Assembly (NCBI GenBank): GCA_021229015.1
Contig: CM037778.1
Coordinates: 83,006,669-83,070,668, forward strand
Reading direction: 5' to 3'
Source: Solen grandis
Lineage: Eukaryota; Mollusca; Bivalvia; Adapedonta; Solenidae
Length of the DNA stretch: 64,000 nucleotides
How positions within the stretch are numbered: the first letter of the stretch is position 1; each line of letters begins with the position of its first letter. The notes under the pieces were generated by a model. That model did not search any database. It was not told the DNA's origin and saw only the letters and a list, made by a program, of their open reading frames with translations. Shown piece after piece: positions 34,441 to 45,424 of the stretch. Both the position numbers and the translations under genes were made by a program.

Positions 34441-36072
34441 TATGTGGCCTTTTTCCTCTAACTGGACCGGCTTCTCGGCCACCTGATTTGGGTCCCTGGA
34501 AGTTTAAAAGACTGATTTTTCTTTGGGTGCATTTACCTCCCACTTTCTATTCAAGTCATCACCTCGCCAATTTTCTGTTTCGCTGATGCCATCTGCCTCC
34601 TCTTTCTGGGCAATCTCTCGCATAGTGGCCTATACCATGACAGCTAAAGCATTCTACCAGTCTCCTACTTGTACCCCCCCCTGTTTCCTAGGCCTGTCAG
34701 CTCTTTGAGCCTCTCAATTTTCCCTAACCTCTCCAAGAGCTTCATCAAGACATTCTCATTGTCGGTTTCGCTATTGCCCTTCAGACGTCGTTCCCCACGT
34801 ATTGTTACCACTCTGTGATGCACCCCACTCTGGTACTCTCTGGAAACCTTGCCTCATAAACCTCATCATCTGGCACTGTTCGTCTGTTGTCCCTGTACTT
34901 GCGATCTGTGTTTCCAGCTATTGCGAGTCTGTATAAAGTTACTACAATGTATACAGCTTCTATCTATAGTCTCCGTTCCTTGTGAAAATCAACTCAAATC
35001 TTATTTCATCGACCCTAAGCCCGCAACCAAAAATATCCGCACAAAATCTCCTCTCTAGTCTTTTTGTCTCTAGTACCCATGTGCCTATCGTACAACAAAT
35101 TTAGGTCGGCGGCAAACTCCTCAGCAGTCTCCCCAGTCCTTCGATTCCAGCCGACTAAAATTCCCCGCGAAATGCCCTACTTGTTTCACCCTCGAACCCG
35201 ATTGTGCAATCCTTGATTACTCCCCGGTATTTCTTAAGCAAATCTTGGCAGTTTGTCCATACAGAAATTGAGCAGCTTGACCTTCTATGCGTGGCAGAAG
35301 CTGATCCAGACGGTCCTTCCATCAATCCAATTGTGCCTCTCGCAATTGCCTCAAATCTGGCATCCACACCAGTCCCAATCCAACCTTTCCTTAAAAGCAG
35401 GTATCTTAACTATGCTGCCCGTTTCGAGTGACATACCCACCTATTTGATCAACGATTCAATCTTAGGACCAACCTGCCGTCCATAACCTCCACAGCCATC
35501 AGTCCTATGTTCAAATGCTGAGATCCTTGACCAGTTTGAGTTAGAGTTGTCATTGACTGATTAACCCCTTTGCACAATGCCTGACGCTACTACTCTGCCC
35601 CGCATTCTATAGTCAAACTGGTCCTCTGACCATCTGAGGTTCGATCCCACCATTTGGCGCCCATTCACCCAAACAAACACTAGCGATCGTTCAATGACCC
35701 AATATGTTTGCAGAATGTTGACAATACTTTGAGGGATTGCCTGTTTCAGTACCTTTAGCTCTGACATAACGACCTCCTTCAAAATCCCGAGATTGTCATA
35801 TTAAAACGCATGTCCTGGTTTTACTAGGCCATGATGAATAATCGTCGTGATTGTCGGTGTGAGTCCAGCCTTTGTAGCTATTACTTTGTTCGGGCCTTGG
35901 CGTCACATTTACATGGTTTGAGATTCTGCTGATTTTTCGTAGGCTGCTAAGCTTTGCATGCTGCTTGCCCTGACAGTGTACCTTGGTTCTCTCTCTGGCC
36001 TTGGTTCTTGGAGCTGAAAAACACCTCTTCTGTCGCTTCCAGCAGGGTGTGGTGCCTTGCGCAATGGCGCTT
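34441..36072 (-). pseudogene. gag: Copy B gag remnant
   Basis: Pieces of the gag product appear in different frames at 35155-35367, 35561-35782 and 35947-36072. The region otherwise follows copy C base by base with frequent indels. Confidence 0.8.
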
Positions 36073-36153
36073 ATATTTAATTTCTAGGTGTAGGTTTTCA
36101 ATCTCTGGATCCATCTTGGAAAATTTTGGATCCACTTCTGACACCAACAAATA

Positions 36154-37707
36154 TGTTACGCCCTATGGGGCGCTGCTTACTCACGTCAAAATGGCCCCAC
36201 GTATGGAACACAGCCGGAACACTGCTGCCGGTCCCCGTAGGTCAAAGAATGCGTCTCTGCTTACCCCCGACAGTCTCCAAGTCTTAAACTATCTGTGTTG
36301 TGTGGACTCCAACTTTAATAACTGAGTGGCTTAAATAGTAACTAGATCTAACAGGCCTTGGTATTCTCACAGGGACTTAATAGTAATAAAGACTATTCAA
36401 TGTTACAAATTTAATAAAAGAAAAGTAAGTAACTTAAAGATAATATAACTAGAATCTATATCACATCAGATATCACACACGAGTTTCACTCACAATCACA
36501 ACAAATGCGTATCACTCAAATGTACAACTAAATTTACGTGTGCGATAACATAAAACCGTTTCGAGCAACCAGTAAAGAACGTCTGGGAAAATTGCGAGGT
36601 AGACTTCTAGATCTATTGTTACCGCGTTAAAATACTATAAATTTTATAACAAACGTACTGTGGGCTACAAGTTTTTCTTACACTAAAGTTATAAACAACA
36701 ACGTATAGATTACCAGTAGCTTTACACTGTATCGTTTATCTAGAAAAGTTTTCCTATTAAAAAAATAATCATAGAAATATGGCTCAGGGCGGCGCGACTT
36801 GTGAATAAACAGGATATTCCCTTATAAAAACATCTATAAAAGCATCGAACCTAGTTTGAACTGGAAAAAGCACCACTTTTCAATGAGAAAAAAAAAAAAA
36901 ACAGTCAAAAAGCAGCCTAGCGCGAATCAGAAGCTTGGAGCCCGAACTACCCGTGGACTCGGTAAATATACTAAACAGGGTACACAGCCCACAAATGAGA
37001 GGTTCACACCCCACACCTGTGATCTGTAGACACACAGCTCACTGCGTGAACTGTGGGCTTAAGCTCACAGTGAAATTGGAAGCCCGTAATAATACATGGC
37101 ATTAATAACTCTTACTTAATGTAATATATAAAATAAAATATAAGAATACTAACAATAAACCGCGAAACACTACGCATTCCTTGAATTTGACAGTTGAAAC
37201 ATGGTTCTAATTCTGTATATATTCTTTAAGAAATCAAATTGACCCGCCGAAGCAGTTGCTAGGTAACAGCACAACATAAAAACAAAATGGCGGACGACGC
37301 TTCACAAACGTGAACAATGCTAAATCACATAACAAAATACGATCTTTCTTACTAGTGATCGAATACAAATAAGTGTGTCAGACTAAAATCAAACATTGGA
37401 ATAAACATTCAGCCAAGGAAAATACTGACTAGATTTACATTAATCGGCTTAAAATGGATAAAGTAACAGCCGCGAAACCCATGACATCAACCGGAATTTA
37501 CCGTGAAAACATAGGGGGATCAATCTAAAGTGAATGATATTGAGAAAAACAGGTCATATTATTTTGAGTAAAGTTGTCCTACCCTGTAATTTTAACAAGG
37601 AGAACAACTAGCTGAATTAGTTCGCCAGTAATAATCACCTAAAATGATTTAATACATGATACAAAGAAGACATAAGAACAAATAAGTAATCCCAGTAGGG
37701 CATTACA
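36154..37707 (-). repeat. 5' LTR of copy B (noisy)
   Basis: About 1554 bp. Its variants agree with the left LTR of A. At the position where C has a substituted segment (46091-46112) B has the ordinary sequence. It is followed by GTAT (37708-37711), as in C. Confidence 0.85.
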
Positions 37708-38862
37708 GTATAGCCTCAAGAGGTTGGTGAATAAGAGCTCCGTAGGGCATTCCTTGTTAAAGAGCGATATTATCCTGATTTCCTTTCATCTGCAAAACAA
37801 TGTAAAATCATAGATGCTTAATATCTGTGCAAACAAATGATTGGGAGTTGACGTGGCTTTATTCTTATGGATCACTAGAAGTTTTTAACGTAAACGGCGT
37901 GCGGTAAATCTGAGGCTCGTCATACACATGTAATTAGCGGAAACTTCCTAATAATATGACATATATACAATCACAGCGACTGTTACTTATTGTTTTCTTT
38001 ACAACGTAATAAATACTAAAAAAAACAAGAAGTATTTTAAGAACCATTTCAGAAGTTAAAGCCTCATTTCTATGACAAGCTTTTCAAGATAAGTGGATGC
38101 TAAAATGCCTTTCTAACCGTACTCAGTTCTTATCTCTTAAATAATGACTTCGATAAGAAAGTTATTTTCAAATGAGGATTATTGAATCTTACTTTAGGTA
38201 AGGCTTTCACATCTACCAATGCAACATGGTTTCAGACTGAATTCGAGAGGCTAAATTCCAATAAATATTGTTTAAATGACGAGTCTGGCAGTGCTCTACA
38301 AACTTCTATCCAAAAAGCAGGAAACTGAATCTGTTACTACAATAGTTAAATAGTAATAAGCTTCTATTTCTGAGAAGGATTGCGGTTGGTAGGACATGTA
38401 CAACCATGTAATTTACCGTAGCCATTGAACCGGATACTACACATGCTTGTTACTGTTTCTCTTTGGTTAAACACAATGGATACATTTGTAGTGTTGTCAT
38501 AAGAAGCTACCTAATACTGGCACAGAGTTAAACTTATGAAATTAATAACCCTCCTTGGGCCCAAGATGTGTAAAAATCAAACAGACCAAACAATACCGAC
38601 ACATTATGTTAAAAAAACAATTATATACATGCATGTGTATCATTGTGTTACATCCATATTAAACCTTCAGCTTAAGAAAATATACAACACTTGAGCAATT
38701 GGACAAGTTAAGCGCGCAGTTGTTCCTTTTGCCAAGCCAGTTCAAGGCGTTTTTAGAGTTTAACACATCATTTAACACAGCTCGTTCACAGAAATCGGTA
38801 TATTGAAAAAGAAAATCCCCTACGTGAATGTTTAGTGAGGTCTTAGTTCCGGAAATAAACTC
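37708..38862. repeat. Noisy duplicate of host flank 46955-48090
   Basis: Starts gtatagcctcaagagg and follows 46955 onward for 1.15 kb, ending at aataaactc. There it switches abruptly into the third ORF of copy C. It includes a duplicate of the interspersed repeat at 47275-47455. Confidence 0.88.
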
Positions 38863-39497
38863 AAAGGGGTTGCTAAGTACTCCGCACCTGGTGACGACAA
38901 GGACGTTGTCGACAGGCAAGGCCGCATGGGGTCATATGGCTGCACAGTACTGGCCACAGCAGTACTCGCTGACTTTTGGACAGGGAGTGGCTGCTGTTCT
39001 ACTGATGAGGACCTGGGAGACAGCAAGGCCGAAAGGGCATCTGGTGTCACCCTGACAGTCACCAGCTCCTGGTTGGTAGACTCGGGTAGTGCTGACTCCT
39101 CGAACGGATCGGCTGGCCTCGAAAACTGATCCTCGATGTGGTCCTCCAGCAGCGCTTGTCGGTAGTCAATGCCCTCAAGGATCTGTCGTGGTGCTGGGTT
39201 AGACACAAGATACTGCCTTCCAGATGAACTGGCCCCAAGTGTATCTGCCATCATAAGGTGCCGTCTGTACCCGGTCAGGTGTTTTTCAAGTTGGTCTTTG
39301 GTAAGACACCTGAACATGCAGAGACTACAATAGTGAGCTGCCTCGTCCAAACTAAGGTGATGTTTTAGTATGTGATCCATCACACGGTACCTCTCTGCGA
39401 TGTAGGACAGCTTGCGGCCGCTACAATGTAGGCAGGCGTACAGCCGCCCTCTTCTCACCACTTTGCTGCTGGGTTCCATTGCTGTCTGCAAATACAT
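38863..39497 (-). pseudogene. Third ORF of copy C, cut at the junction
   Basis: Same start and zinc fingers as in copy A (C22, C25, H42, H46; C57, C60, H73, H80). Unlike A, the frame passes through the point near 38964 that is broken in A and continues into the Ser/Pro-rich region. This shows that the two ORFs in A belong to one protein of roughly 420 residues. It ends artificially in flank-derived sequence. Confidence 0.8.
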
Positions 39498-39867
39498 ATA
39501 AAGAGATCCTCAAAGACATGAAGATATAATGGATTGGTAGAATTGCTTGTAGCCCAGTTTCCATTGCGTGCGGAATAAGCTATCCGTCGGTTAATCTTCT
39601 TTCGCGAATGAGAGGACGCATTAAAATCATTTGTATACCGGTAACTATTTTGCGACGCGCGCGCCATGGATGTCTGTGTCTGGTGGTGAAAATAATTTTA
39701 AATTCTGGCTCTACTCTTACAGGGGTTGCATTATAAACTGTCAATTTGAAATTGTTTGCTATCGATGATTTACTATACTACTTGTACGTATATTGAATCA
39801 ACCATACATGTTAATAAACTAATCTAGGACATGAGGCTAACTGTTCCCATCTTGGCGGTCTATTGGC

Positions 39868-41814
39868 TTATTGGCTACATCTTGCTGATTGGTTTTCCAG
39901 CTTGCGCACCAGGGATTTTACCCACTTTGGCGCATTAACTCCTTCATACTTCTTAAGTTTGTCGTGATGGGCCATTCTTCGTCCACCTCGTGGGTCGATT
40001 TGAACATTAAAGGTCACAGCAGACAACTTCTGTACTATCACATAGGGACCATCGAATCTCCTCTCCAGCTTGGGGGCAACACCTACCTTCCTTGCCTCAT
40101 GAAGCAGCCATACCACATCACCTACACGGTAGTCATGTAAATAGGCTCGTACATCATAGCGGTCTTTGCTTCGCTTAGCGCTTGCTCCCATGTACTGGCG
40201 TGCTACTCTGTGCGCCTTAAGCATTCGATCCCTGATCTTTTGAACATGAACAACTTCAGACACTGGCCCCTTGCTCATTGCATATCCATGGATCAAATCA
40301 GCAGGCATCCTGACCTCTCTCCCCAGACACATTAGGTTGGGCGTTAGTTTTGTTGTCTCATTTGGAGAGGCCCTATAAGCTCCAGCTAGGCAACCTAGAT
40401 AGCAATCCCAGTCACTCTGTTCAACTATATAAGCCTTTATCATTTTTATTATACTTCTATTAAACCTTTCACACTGGCCATTTGCTTTCGGGTTTCTTGG
40501 TGTAGTTCTAGTCTTTCGGATTTCAAACAATTTACATAGGTCTTTAAACAGCTTGCCTTCAAATGTCATTCCCAAGTCTGTGTGTATTGACAAAGGACAG
40601 CCCCATCGTGCAATAAACTCATTAGCGATATTGAGAGCACAAGTATCTGCGTGCTGCGAGGAAGCTGGAAGTACCTCGACATATTTTGTAAAATGGTCTG
40701 TGAGTACCATGATGTAACGGTTCCCATCGGCAGTTACGGGGAGCGGGCCCAGAAAATCAATAGCCAATGTGTCCCAGGGTGCGCCACTTGGCAAGCGACC
40801 CAATGGAGCCTTCGGCTTTTTAATAGGTTCTGTGTTAGCTGCACATATGTCACAGGCACGCACATGGAGCCTTACATCTTCCCTCAGCTGAAACCAATAG
40901 TAATTTCTCAGTAACTTGTGCTTTGTCTTCTTGGTACCCAGGTGACCTGCCAATATGTTGTCATGTGCCAGTTTCAGGAGGCCACCCTTCATGTCCTTTG
41001 GTACTATCAGCTGGCAGTACACGTCTGTCCCATTCTGTTTTTTAAAGGTCTTGCACATTACTCCATCTTGCAGAAACAAGGAATCCCATAACAACAAATA
41101 ATGCCTTGCTGCAGGGCTCTCTAATTCTATATGGGCAAGTTCAGGTTTTCTGTTGGCCTTTAACGCCTTATACACTACAGCAATATCTGGGTCTGATTCT
41201 TGGCATGCTGACAGCTTCTCTGCTGTAATCACCTCAAGCCATGGTTTAGCTTTAACGGCAGGATCACCAGCAACTATCCTGACTGGTGTACTTATGCTTT
41301 GATCAGGAGTTGTGACCGCACTGTCGGTACTATCAGACAGCAACTTTCCCATTCGCCAAGATGATGCCATCAGCTCCGCCCGCCTACAGCACTTCTTACA
41401 TGGCCCGCACTTGAGGGGTTCACTGGTGTCAACATTATCACAATCACAATCCCGTGGATCTTCACACCTAGAGAGAGCATCACAATGTGTTTGGAGCTTC
41501 CCTGGACGGTACTGGATAGTGAAATGGTACGCAGCTAGGATCTCAACCCACCTTGCAACTTTTCCATTAGGTTCTTTAAGGCTGAAAAGCCACACAAGAG
41601 CTTGGTGATCACTTCGAACTATGAACTTTCGCCCAAGTAAGTACTGCCTAAAATACTGCACACAGTATACTACTGCCAGGAGCTCTCTCTCGGTCACACA
41701 GTAATTTCGCTCGGCCTTGTTCAATGATCGGCTTGCGTATGAGATAACTGTTTCACGGCCTGCTTGCATTTGAGATAAGACTCCACCTATCCCCATTCCC
41801 CGAGGCATCAACAT
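39868..41814 (-). CDS. pol: pol of copy C: RNase H and integrase
   Basis: 648 codons. RNase H region about residues 7-115, with TERELLAVVY and RSDHQALVWLF. Cys-rich linker about 117-143. Integrase zinc domain H284, H291, C321, C324. Catalytic triad D353, D413, E449, with exactly 35 residues between the last two, the DD35E spacing of retroviral-type integrases. A GPY/F-like module (RRFDGPYVIV) follows near residue 590. The reading frame is separated from the upstream reverse transcriptase by a break. These enzymes remove the RNA of the hybrid and join the DNA copy to the genome. Confidence 0.92.
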   Translation of the reverse strand: MLMPRGMGIGGVLSQMQAGRETVISYASRSLNKAERNYCVTERELLAVVYCVQYFRQYLLGRKFIVRSDHQALVWLFSLKEPNGKVARWVEILAAYHFTIQYRPGKLQTHCDALSRCEDPRDCDCDNVDTSEPLKCGPCKKCCRRAELMASSWRMGKLLSDSTDSAVTTPDQSISTPVRIVAGDPAVKAKPWLEVITAEKLSACQESDPDIAVVYKALKANRKPELAHIELESPAARHYLLLWDSLFLQDGVMCKTFKKQNGTDVYCQLIVPKDMKGGLLKLAHDNILAGHLGTKKTKHKLLRNYYWFQLREDVRLHVRACDICAANTEPIKKPKAPLGRLPSGAPWDTLAIDFLGPLPVTADGNRYIMVLTDHFTKYVEVLPASSQHADTCALNIANEFIARWGCPLSIHTDLGMTFEGKLFKDLCKLFEIRKTRTTPRNPKANGQCERFNRSIIKMIKAYIVEQSDWDCYLGCLAGAYRASPNETTKLTPNLMCLGREVRMPADLIHGYAMSKGPVSEVVHVQKIRDRMLKAHRVARQYMGASAKRSKDRYDVRAYLHDYRVGDVVWLLHEARKVGVAPKLERRFDGPYVIVQKLSAVTFNVQIDPRGGRRMAHHDKLKKYEGVNAPKWVKSLVRKLENQSARCSQ

Positions 41815-41858
41815 CTAGGTAAAAGTCTCCCCCTTCATTTAATGGATAGCCCATTACA

Positions 41859-43706
41859 TCAGCCCCAATTAGTTTGGCCTTCAAGCATCTGACATTCAGA
41901 CGTCCAATGGAAGGCGGCGTCCTTCTTAGTGAGATCAGTCAGCGGCCTTGCAATTTTTGCGAAGTCTTTGATGAAGCGCCGGTAGTAGGATGTTGTCGCT
42001 ACAAACTGCCTAACTTGCTTTGACGTCGTTGGTTTTGCCCAGTCAGCCACCTTTGATACATTGGTGGGGTCTGGTCGCACGCCCTGTTTAGAAACTACAT
42101 GGCCTAGAAAAACCACCTCTGATTGGAGTAGGTTGCACTTGTCAGGCCGCAACTTCAGCCCAGCTCTCTTTATTCTAGAGAGAACTTCGTCAACCCTTCC
42201 CATGTGTTCTTCAAAATCCGCACCATACACAATAATGTCATCTACATAAACTAGACATGTGTGCCATTGTAGGTCTTTTAAGACTAATTCCATCGTACGC
42301 TGGAAGGTGCTGCTGCTATTGCTCAAGCCAAACGGCATTCTAGTCATCTCGAACAGACCATATTTACAAGTAAATGCACTTTTCTGAATGTCATCACTTT
42401 TCAGAGGAATTTGGAAGTACCCCGAGGTGAGATCAAATGAGCTGAAGAGACTCATCCCTGCCACAGCATCAAGACAATCCTGTACCCTAGGAAGCGGAAA
42501 TCCATCCGGTTTCACAAGGGCATTGACTTTGCGGTAGTCTACACAGGGTCGTACAGCACCTGATTTTTTCCGAACAAAAACTATTGGGCTGGCCCATGGA
42601 GACGTACTCTTTTGTATCACCCCCTTCTTCAAGAGATCTTCTATGGCTGCTTTCTCTTCGGCAGCAAATGCAAGCGGAACACGCCTAGGTCTTTGCTTGA
42701 TGGGTGCTGCATCCCCTGTGTCAATAGGGTGTTCTGCGAGGTTGGTGAGGCCAATGTCCCATTCACTCTTCGAAAAGGTATTGCTGTATTTATGAAGCAG
42801 AACCGCAACTGCACCCTTCTCTTCATGGCTCTTCCCCGCTGTTGATTTCTCAAAAAGACCATGCAAGTGATCCGATACAGTCACAGTTTCGTGATTTACT
42901 GTCCTCACAGCAGTGCTCACTACCTCTTTCTTCAGTGTCCCCACTCTTCTTACACTACACAAGTTTTCCTCCTCACTCTCATTCTCTCTGTCAGCTAGGA
43001 TGCTTACAATTCTCTCTATCTGCTCCGCTTTGCCTATATGGGCATCTTGCCGCAGCACAACGTCACATGCAAAAGGATTAAGTATCCTTACTTTACAAGT
43101 CGGTCCTCTGTTTATGTCTACCAACGTTGAAGCCATTACCAGCTGGTAGTTCTCAGTGAAGGTCTCATTTGCTTCGACAAGGTACTCCGCTGCCCTCTCA
43201 CAGTCATCAATCTCTTCCCTTTCTACATATACATCGACAATCGCCTCAGCCTTACCTGGCACACATACATCATCTGCAACTGTTACTCGTCTTGACCTTG
43301 TCCTCTTACCCACTTGGAGACAAGGGATCTCTATACCCTCTAGAACTATCAACCCCTTACTCAGTAGCAAGTCTGCTGCCCCCTTATCACCATCCATCAA
43401 TATATCAAACCCCAGAAGCGCTTCGTCTTCTATATTGGCAACTACCAGTTCGTGCACTCTACAATACGCCCCCAGAGCGACCCTGAACTCTGCTTTGCCC
43501 AGCTCCTTTATTGGTGATCCGTTTGCACCTCGCAGACTGCATGACTTCTTTAACATTGGCCTCCTGCTTCTCTCTATCTTCTCGTAGACCCTCGTCGACA
43601 ACACTGACCTTGCCGCACCTGTGTCTGCAGTTACCAACAACTTGACCCCCTCTATTTCCCCTTGCACATAAACCCCGTCACAAAGTCCTTTACTTTCCTT
43701 GAGCAC
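41859..43706 (-). CDS. pol: pol of copy C: protease and reverse transcriptase
   Basis: 615 codons from a GTG that is not a true start. The frame is open upstream to 43802, where it meets gag. The aspartic protease has LLVTADTGA (catalytic Asp at residue 28). The reverse transcriptase has WASPIVFVRKKSG, RMPFGLSNSSSTFQR and YVDD at residues 487-490 (42237-42248). The C-terminal end is a premature stop caused by a 10-bp difference from copy A near 41887, shared with copy B. Expression is expected only as a Gag-Pol fusion through the -1 frameshift. Confidence 0.9.
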   Translation of the reverse strand: MLKESKGLCDGVYVQGEIEGVKLLVTADTGAARSVLSTRVYEKIERSRRPMLKKSCSLRGANGSPIKELGKAEFRVALGAYCRVHELVVANIEDEALLGFDILMDGDKGAADLLLSKGLIVLEGIEIPCLQVGKRTRSRRVTVADDVCVPGKAEAIVDVYVEREEIDDCERAAEYLVEANETFTENYQLVMASTLVDINRGPTCKVRILNPFACDVVLRQDAHIGKAEQIERIVSILADRENESEEENLCSVRRVGTLKKEVVSTAVRTVNHETVTVSDHLHGLFEKSTAGKSHEEKGAVAVLLHKYSNTFSKSEWDIGLTNLAEHPIDTGDAAPIKQRPRRVPLAFAAEEKAAIEDLLKKGVIQKSTSPWASPIVFVRKKSGAVRPCVDYRKVNALVKPDGFPLPRVQDCLDAVAGMSLFSSFDLTSGYFQIPLKSDDIQKSAFTCKYGLFEMTRMPFGLSNSSSTFQRTMELVLKDLQWHTCLVYVDDIIVYGADFEEHMGRVDEVLSRIKRAGLKLRPDKCNLLQSEVVFLGHVVSKQGVRPDPTNVSKVADWAKPTTSKQVRQFVATTSYYRRFIKDFAKIARPLTDLTKKDAAFHWTSECQMLEGQTNWG

Positions 43707-43753
43707 TTGTCCAGTCTCATCAACTTTGGTTTCCTCTATGTGGCCTTTTTCCT

Positions 43754-45334
43754 CTAACTGGACCGGCTCTCGGCCACTGGAGTGGGTCCCTTGAAGTTTA
43801 AAGTCTGATTTTCTTTGGGTGCATTTACCTCCCTCTTTCTGTTCAAGTCATCACCTCGCCAATTTCTGTTTCCTGATGCATCCTGCCTCCTCTTTTCTGG
43901 GCAATCTCTCGCATAGTGGCCTATACCATGACAGCTAAAGCATTCTACCGGTCTCCTACTTTGTACCCCTGGTTTCCTAGCCTGTACAGCTCTTTGAGCC
44001 TCTTCCAATTTTCCTAACCTCTCCAAGATCTTCATCAAGACATTCTCATTGTCGGTTTCGCTATTGCCCTTCAGCGTCGTTCCCCAAGTATTGTTACCAC
44101 TCTGTGATGCACCCCTCTCTGGTACTCTGGAAACCTTGCCCTCATTAACCTCTTCATCTGGCACTGTTCGTCTTGTTGTCCTGTACTTGCGATCTGTGTT
44201 CCAGCTATTGCGAGTCTGTATAAAGTTGACTACATGGTATACAGCTTCATCTATTGTCTCCGGTTCCTTGTGAAATTCAACTTCAAATCTTATTTCATCG
44301 TCCCTAAGCCCATCCAAAAATTTCCGCACTAAATCTTCCTCTCTAGTTCTTTTGTCTCTATACCCATGTGCCTTATCGTACAACATTTTTAGGTCGGCGG
44401 CATACTCCTCAGCTGTCTCCCCAGTCTTCTGATTCCGCCGACTAAATTTCCCCGCGAATGCCCTACTTGTTTCCACCACTCTGAACCGATTGTGCATTTC
44501 CTTGATTACTTCCCGGTAATTTCTTAATGCATCTCTTGGCAGTTGTCCATACAGAAATTGTGCAGCTTGACCTTCTATGCGTGGCAGAAGCTGATCCAGA
44601 CGGTCTTCATCATTCCAATTGTGCCTCTCTGCAATTGCCTCAAATCTGGCTATCCACACAGTCCATTCCTCCTTTCCTGTAAAAGCTGGTATCTTAACAT
44701 TGCTGCCCGTTCGAGTGACATACCCTCCTATTTGTTCCAACGGATTCATTCTAGGACCAACCTGCCGTCCATAACCTCCACAGCCATCTGTCCTATGTTC
44801 AAATGCTGAGATCCTTGGACCAGTTGAGTTAGAGTTGTCATTGAGCTGATAACCCCTTTGCCATGCCTGACTGCTACTACACTGCCCCGCATTCCTATAG
44901 TCAAACTGGTCTCTGACCATCTGAGGTTCGGATCCACCATTTGCGCCATTCACCCTAACAACACTAGCATCGTTCATTGACCCAATATGTTGCGGAATGT
45001 TGACATTACTTTGAGGCATTGCCTGTTTCAGTACCTTTAGCTCGGACACGACCTCCTTCAAAATACCCGAGATGTCATTTAAAACGCTTGTCTGGTTTAC
45101 TAGGCCTTGATTATTAATCGTCGTGATTGTCGGTGTGTCAGCCCTTTGTAGCATATTACTTTGTTCGGGCCTTGCGTCACATTGTACATGGTTTGATGAT
45201 TCTGCTGAGGTTTCGTAGGCTGCTAAGCTTTGCATGCTGCTTGCCCTAGACAGTGTACCTTGGTTCTCTGGCCTTGGTTCTTGGAGCCTGAAAAACACCT
45301 CTCTGTCGCTTCCAGCAGGGGTGTGGCCTTGCAT
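43754..45334 (-). CDS. gag: gag of copy C
   Basis: 526 codons from ATG. The N-terminal 200 residues are polar and of low complexity. A Gag capsid-like helical domain occupies about 215-385. The zinc knuckle CFSCHGIGHYARDC is at 465-478, with the standard C-x2-C-x4-H-x4-C spacing. No interruption is seen. It assembles the particle in which reverse transcription takes place. The last 16 codons overlap pol in the -1 frame. Confidence 0.93.
   Translation of the reverse strand: MQGHTPAGSDREVFFRLQEPRPENQGTLSRASSMQSLAAYETSAESSNHVQCDARPEQSNMLQRADTPTITTINNQGLVNQTSVLNDISGILKEVVSELKVLKQAMPQSNVNIPQHIGSMNDASVVRVNGANGGSEPQMVRDQFDYRNAGQCSSSQAWQRGYQLNDNSNSTGPRISAFEHRTDGCGGYGRQVGPRMNPLEQIGGYVTRTGSNVKIPAFTGKEEWTVWIARFEAIAERHNWNDEDRLDQLLPRIEGQAAQFLYGQLPRDALRNYREVIKEMHNRFRVVETSRAFAGKFSRRNQKTGETAEEYAADLKMLYDKAHGYRDKRTREEDLVRKFLDGLRDDEIRFEVEFHKEPETIDEAVYHVVNFIQTRNSWNTDRKYRTTRRTVPDEEVNEGKVSRVPERGASQSGNNTWGTTLKGNSETDNENVLMKILERLGKLEEAQRAVQARKPGVQSRRPVECFSCHGIGHYARDCPEKRRQDASGNRNWRGDDLNRKREVNAPKENQTLNFKGPTPVAESRSS
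43760..43789 (-). promoter_or_regulatory. Stem-loop 3' of the frameshift heptamer
   Basis: Six bases after TTTAAAC the minus strand has GGACC (43789-43785), which pairs with GGTCC (43764-43760); a smaller CCAC/GTGG stem fits inside. Spacer length and position are typical of the structure that stimulates -1 frameshifting. A pseudoknot is possible but was not modelled. Confidence 0.5.
43796..43802 (-). promoter_or_regulatory. -1 ribosomal frameshift heptamer TTTAAAC (gag-pol)
   Basis: The heptamer sits exactly as T TTA AAC in the gag frame (the TTA codon starts at 43801, 511 codons after the ATG). The new frame after a -1 slip is the pol frame and has no stop between 43802 and 43706. This is the X XXY YYZ pattern used by many retroelements and nidoviruses. 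Confidence 0.8.
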
Positions 45335-45399
45335 CGCTTAATATTTAATTTCTAGGTGTAATGGGTTCGAATCTCTGGATCCTCTTTGAAAATTTGGGG

Positions 45400-45417
45400 A
45401 TCCCACTTCTGACACCA
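45400..45417 (-). promoter_or_regulatory. Primer binding site of copy C, tRNA-Leu type
   Basis: Same TGGTGTCAGAAGTGGGAT as in copy A, 7 bases from the LTR edge (tatattt in place of tattt). Confidence 0.8.
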
Positions 45418-45424
45418 AAATATA

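Larger units (their letters stand above)
29542..38862 (-). mobile_element. Copy B: indel-ridden duplicate of copy C plus its flank, probable assembly artefact
   Basis: The block begins with a second piece of LTR tail (29542-29603), then an internal region (29604-36153), a full-length LTR (36154-37707) and 1.15 kb of host flank (37708-38862). Compared with C and its flank, single-base insertions and deletions occur every 10-20 bases in coding, LTR and host sequence alike, with odd runs of C or G (near 29848, 30163, 33317, 34673). B shares C's private variants: the 10-bp pol deletion, the present protease site, the integrase Glu codon and the longer pre-knuckle segment. Noise that extends evenly into non-transposon flank is better explained by unpolished long-read sequence than by ageing. 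Confidence 0.8.

Noticed and set aside
29542..38862. Copy B as an ancient, decayed retrotransposon
   Set aside because: The indel noise continues at the same density into host flank, and B shares C's private variants; unpolished sequence explains this better.
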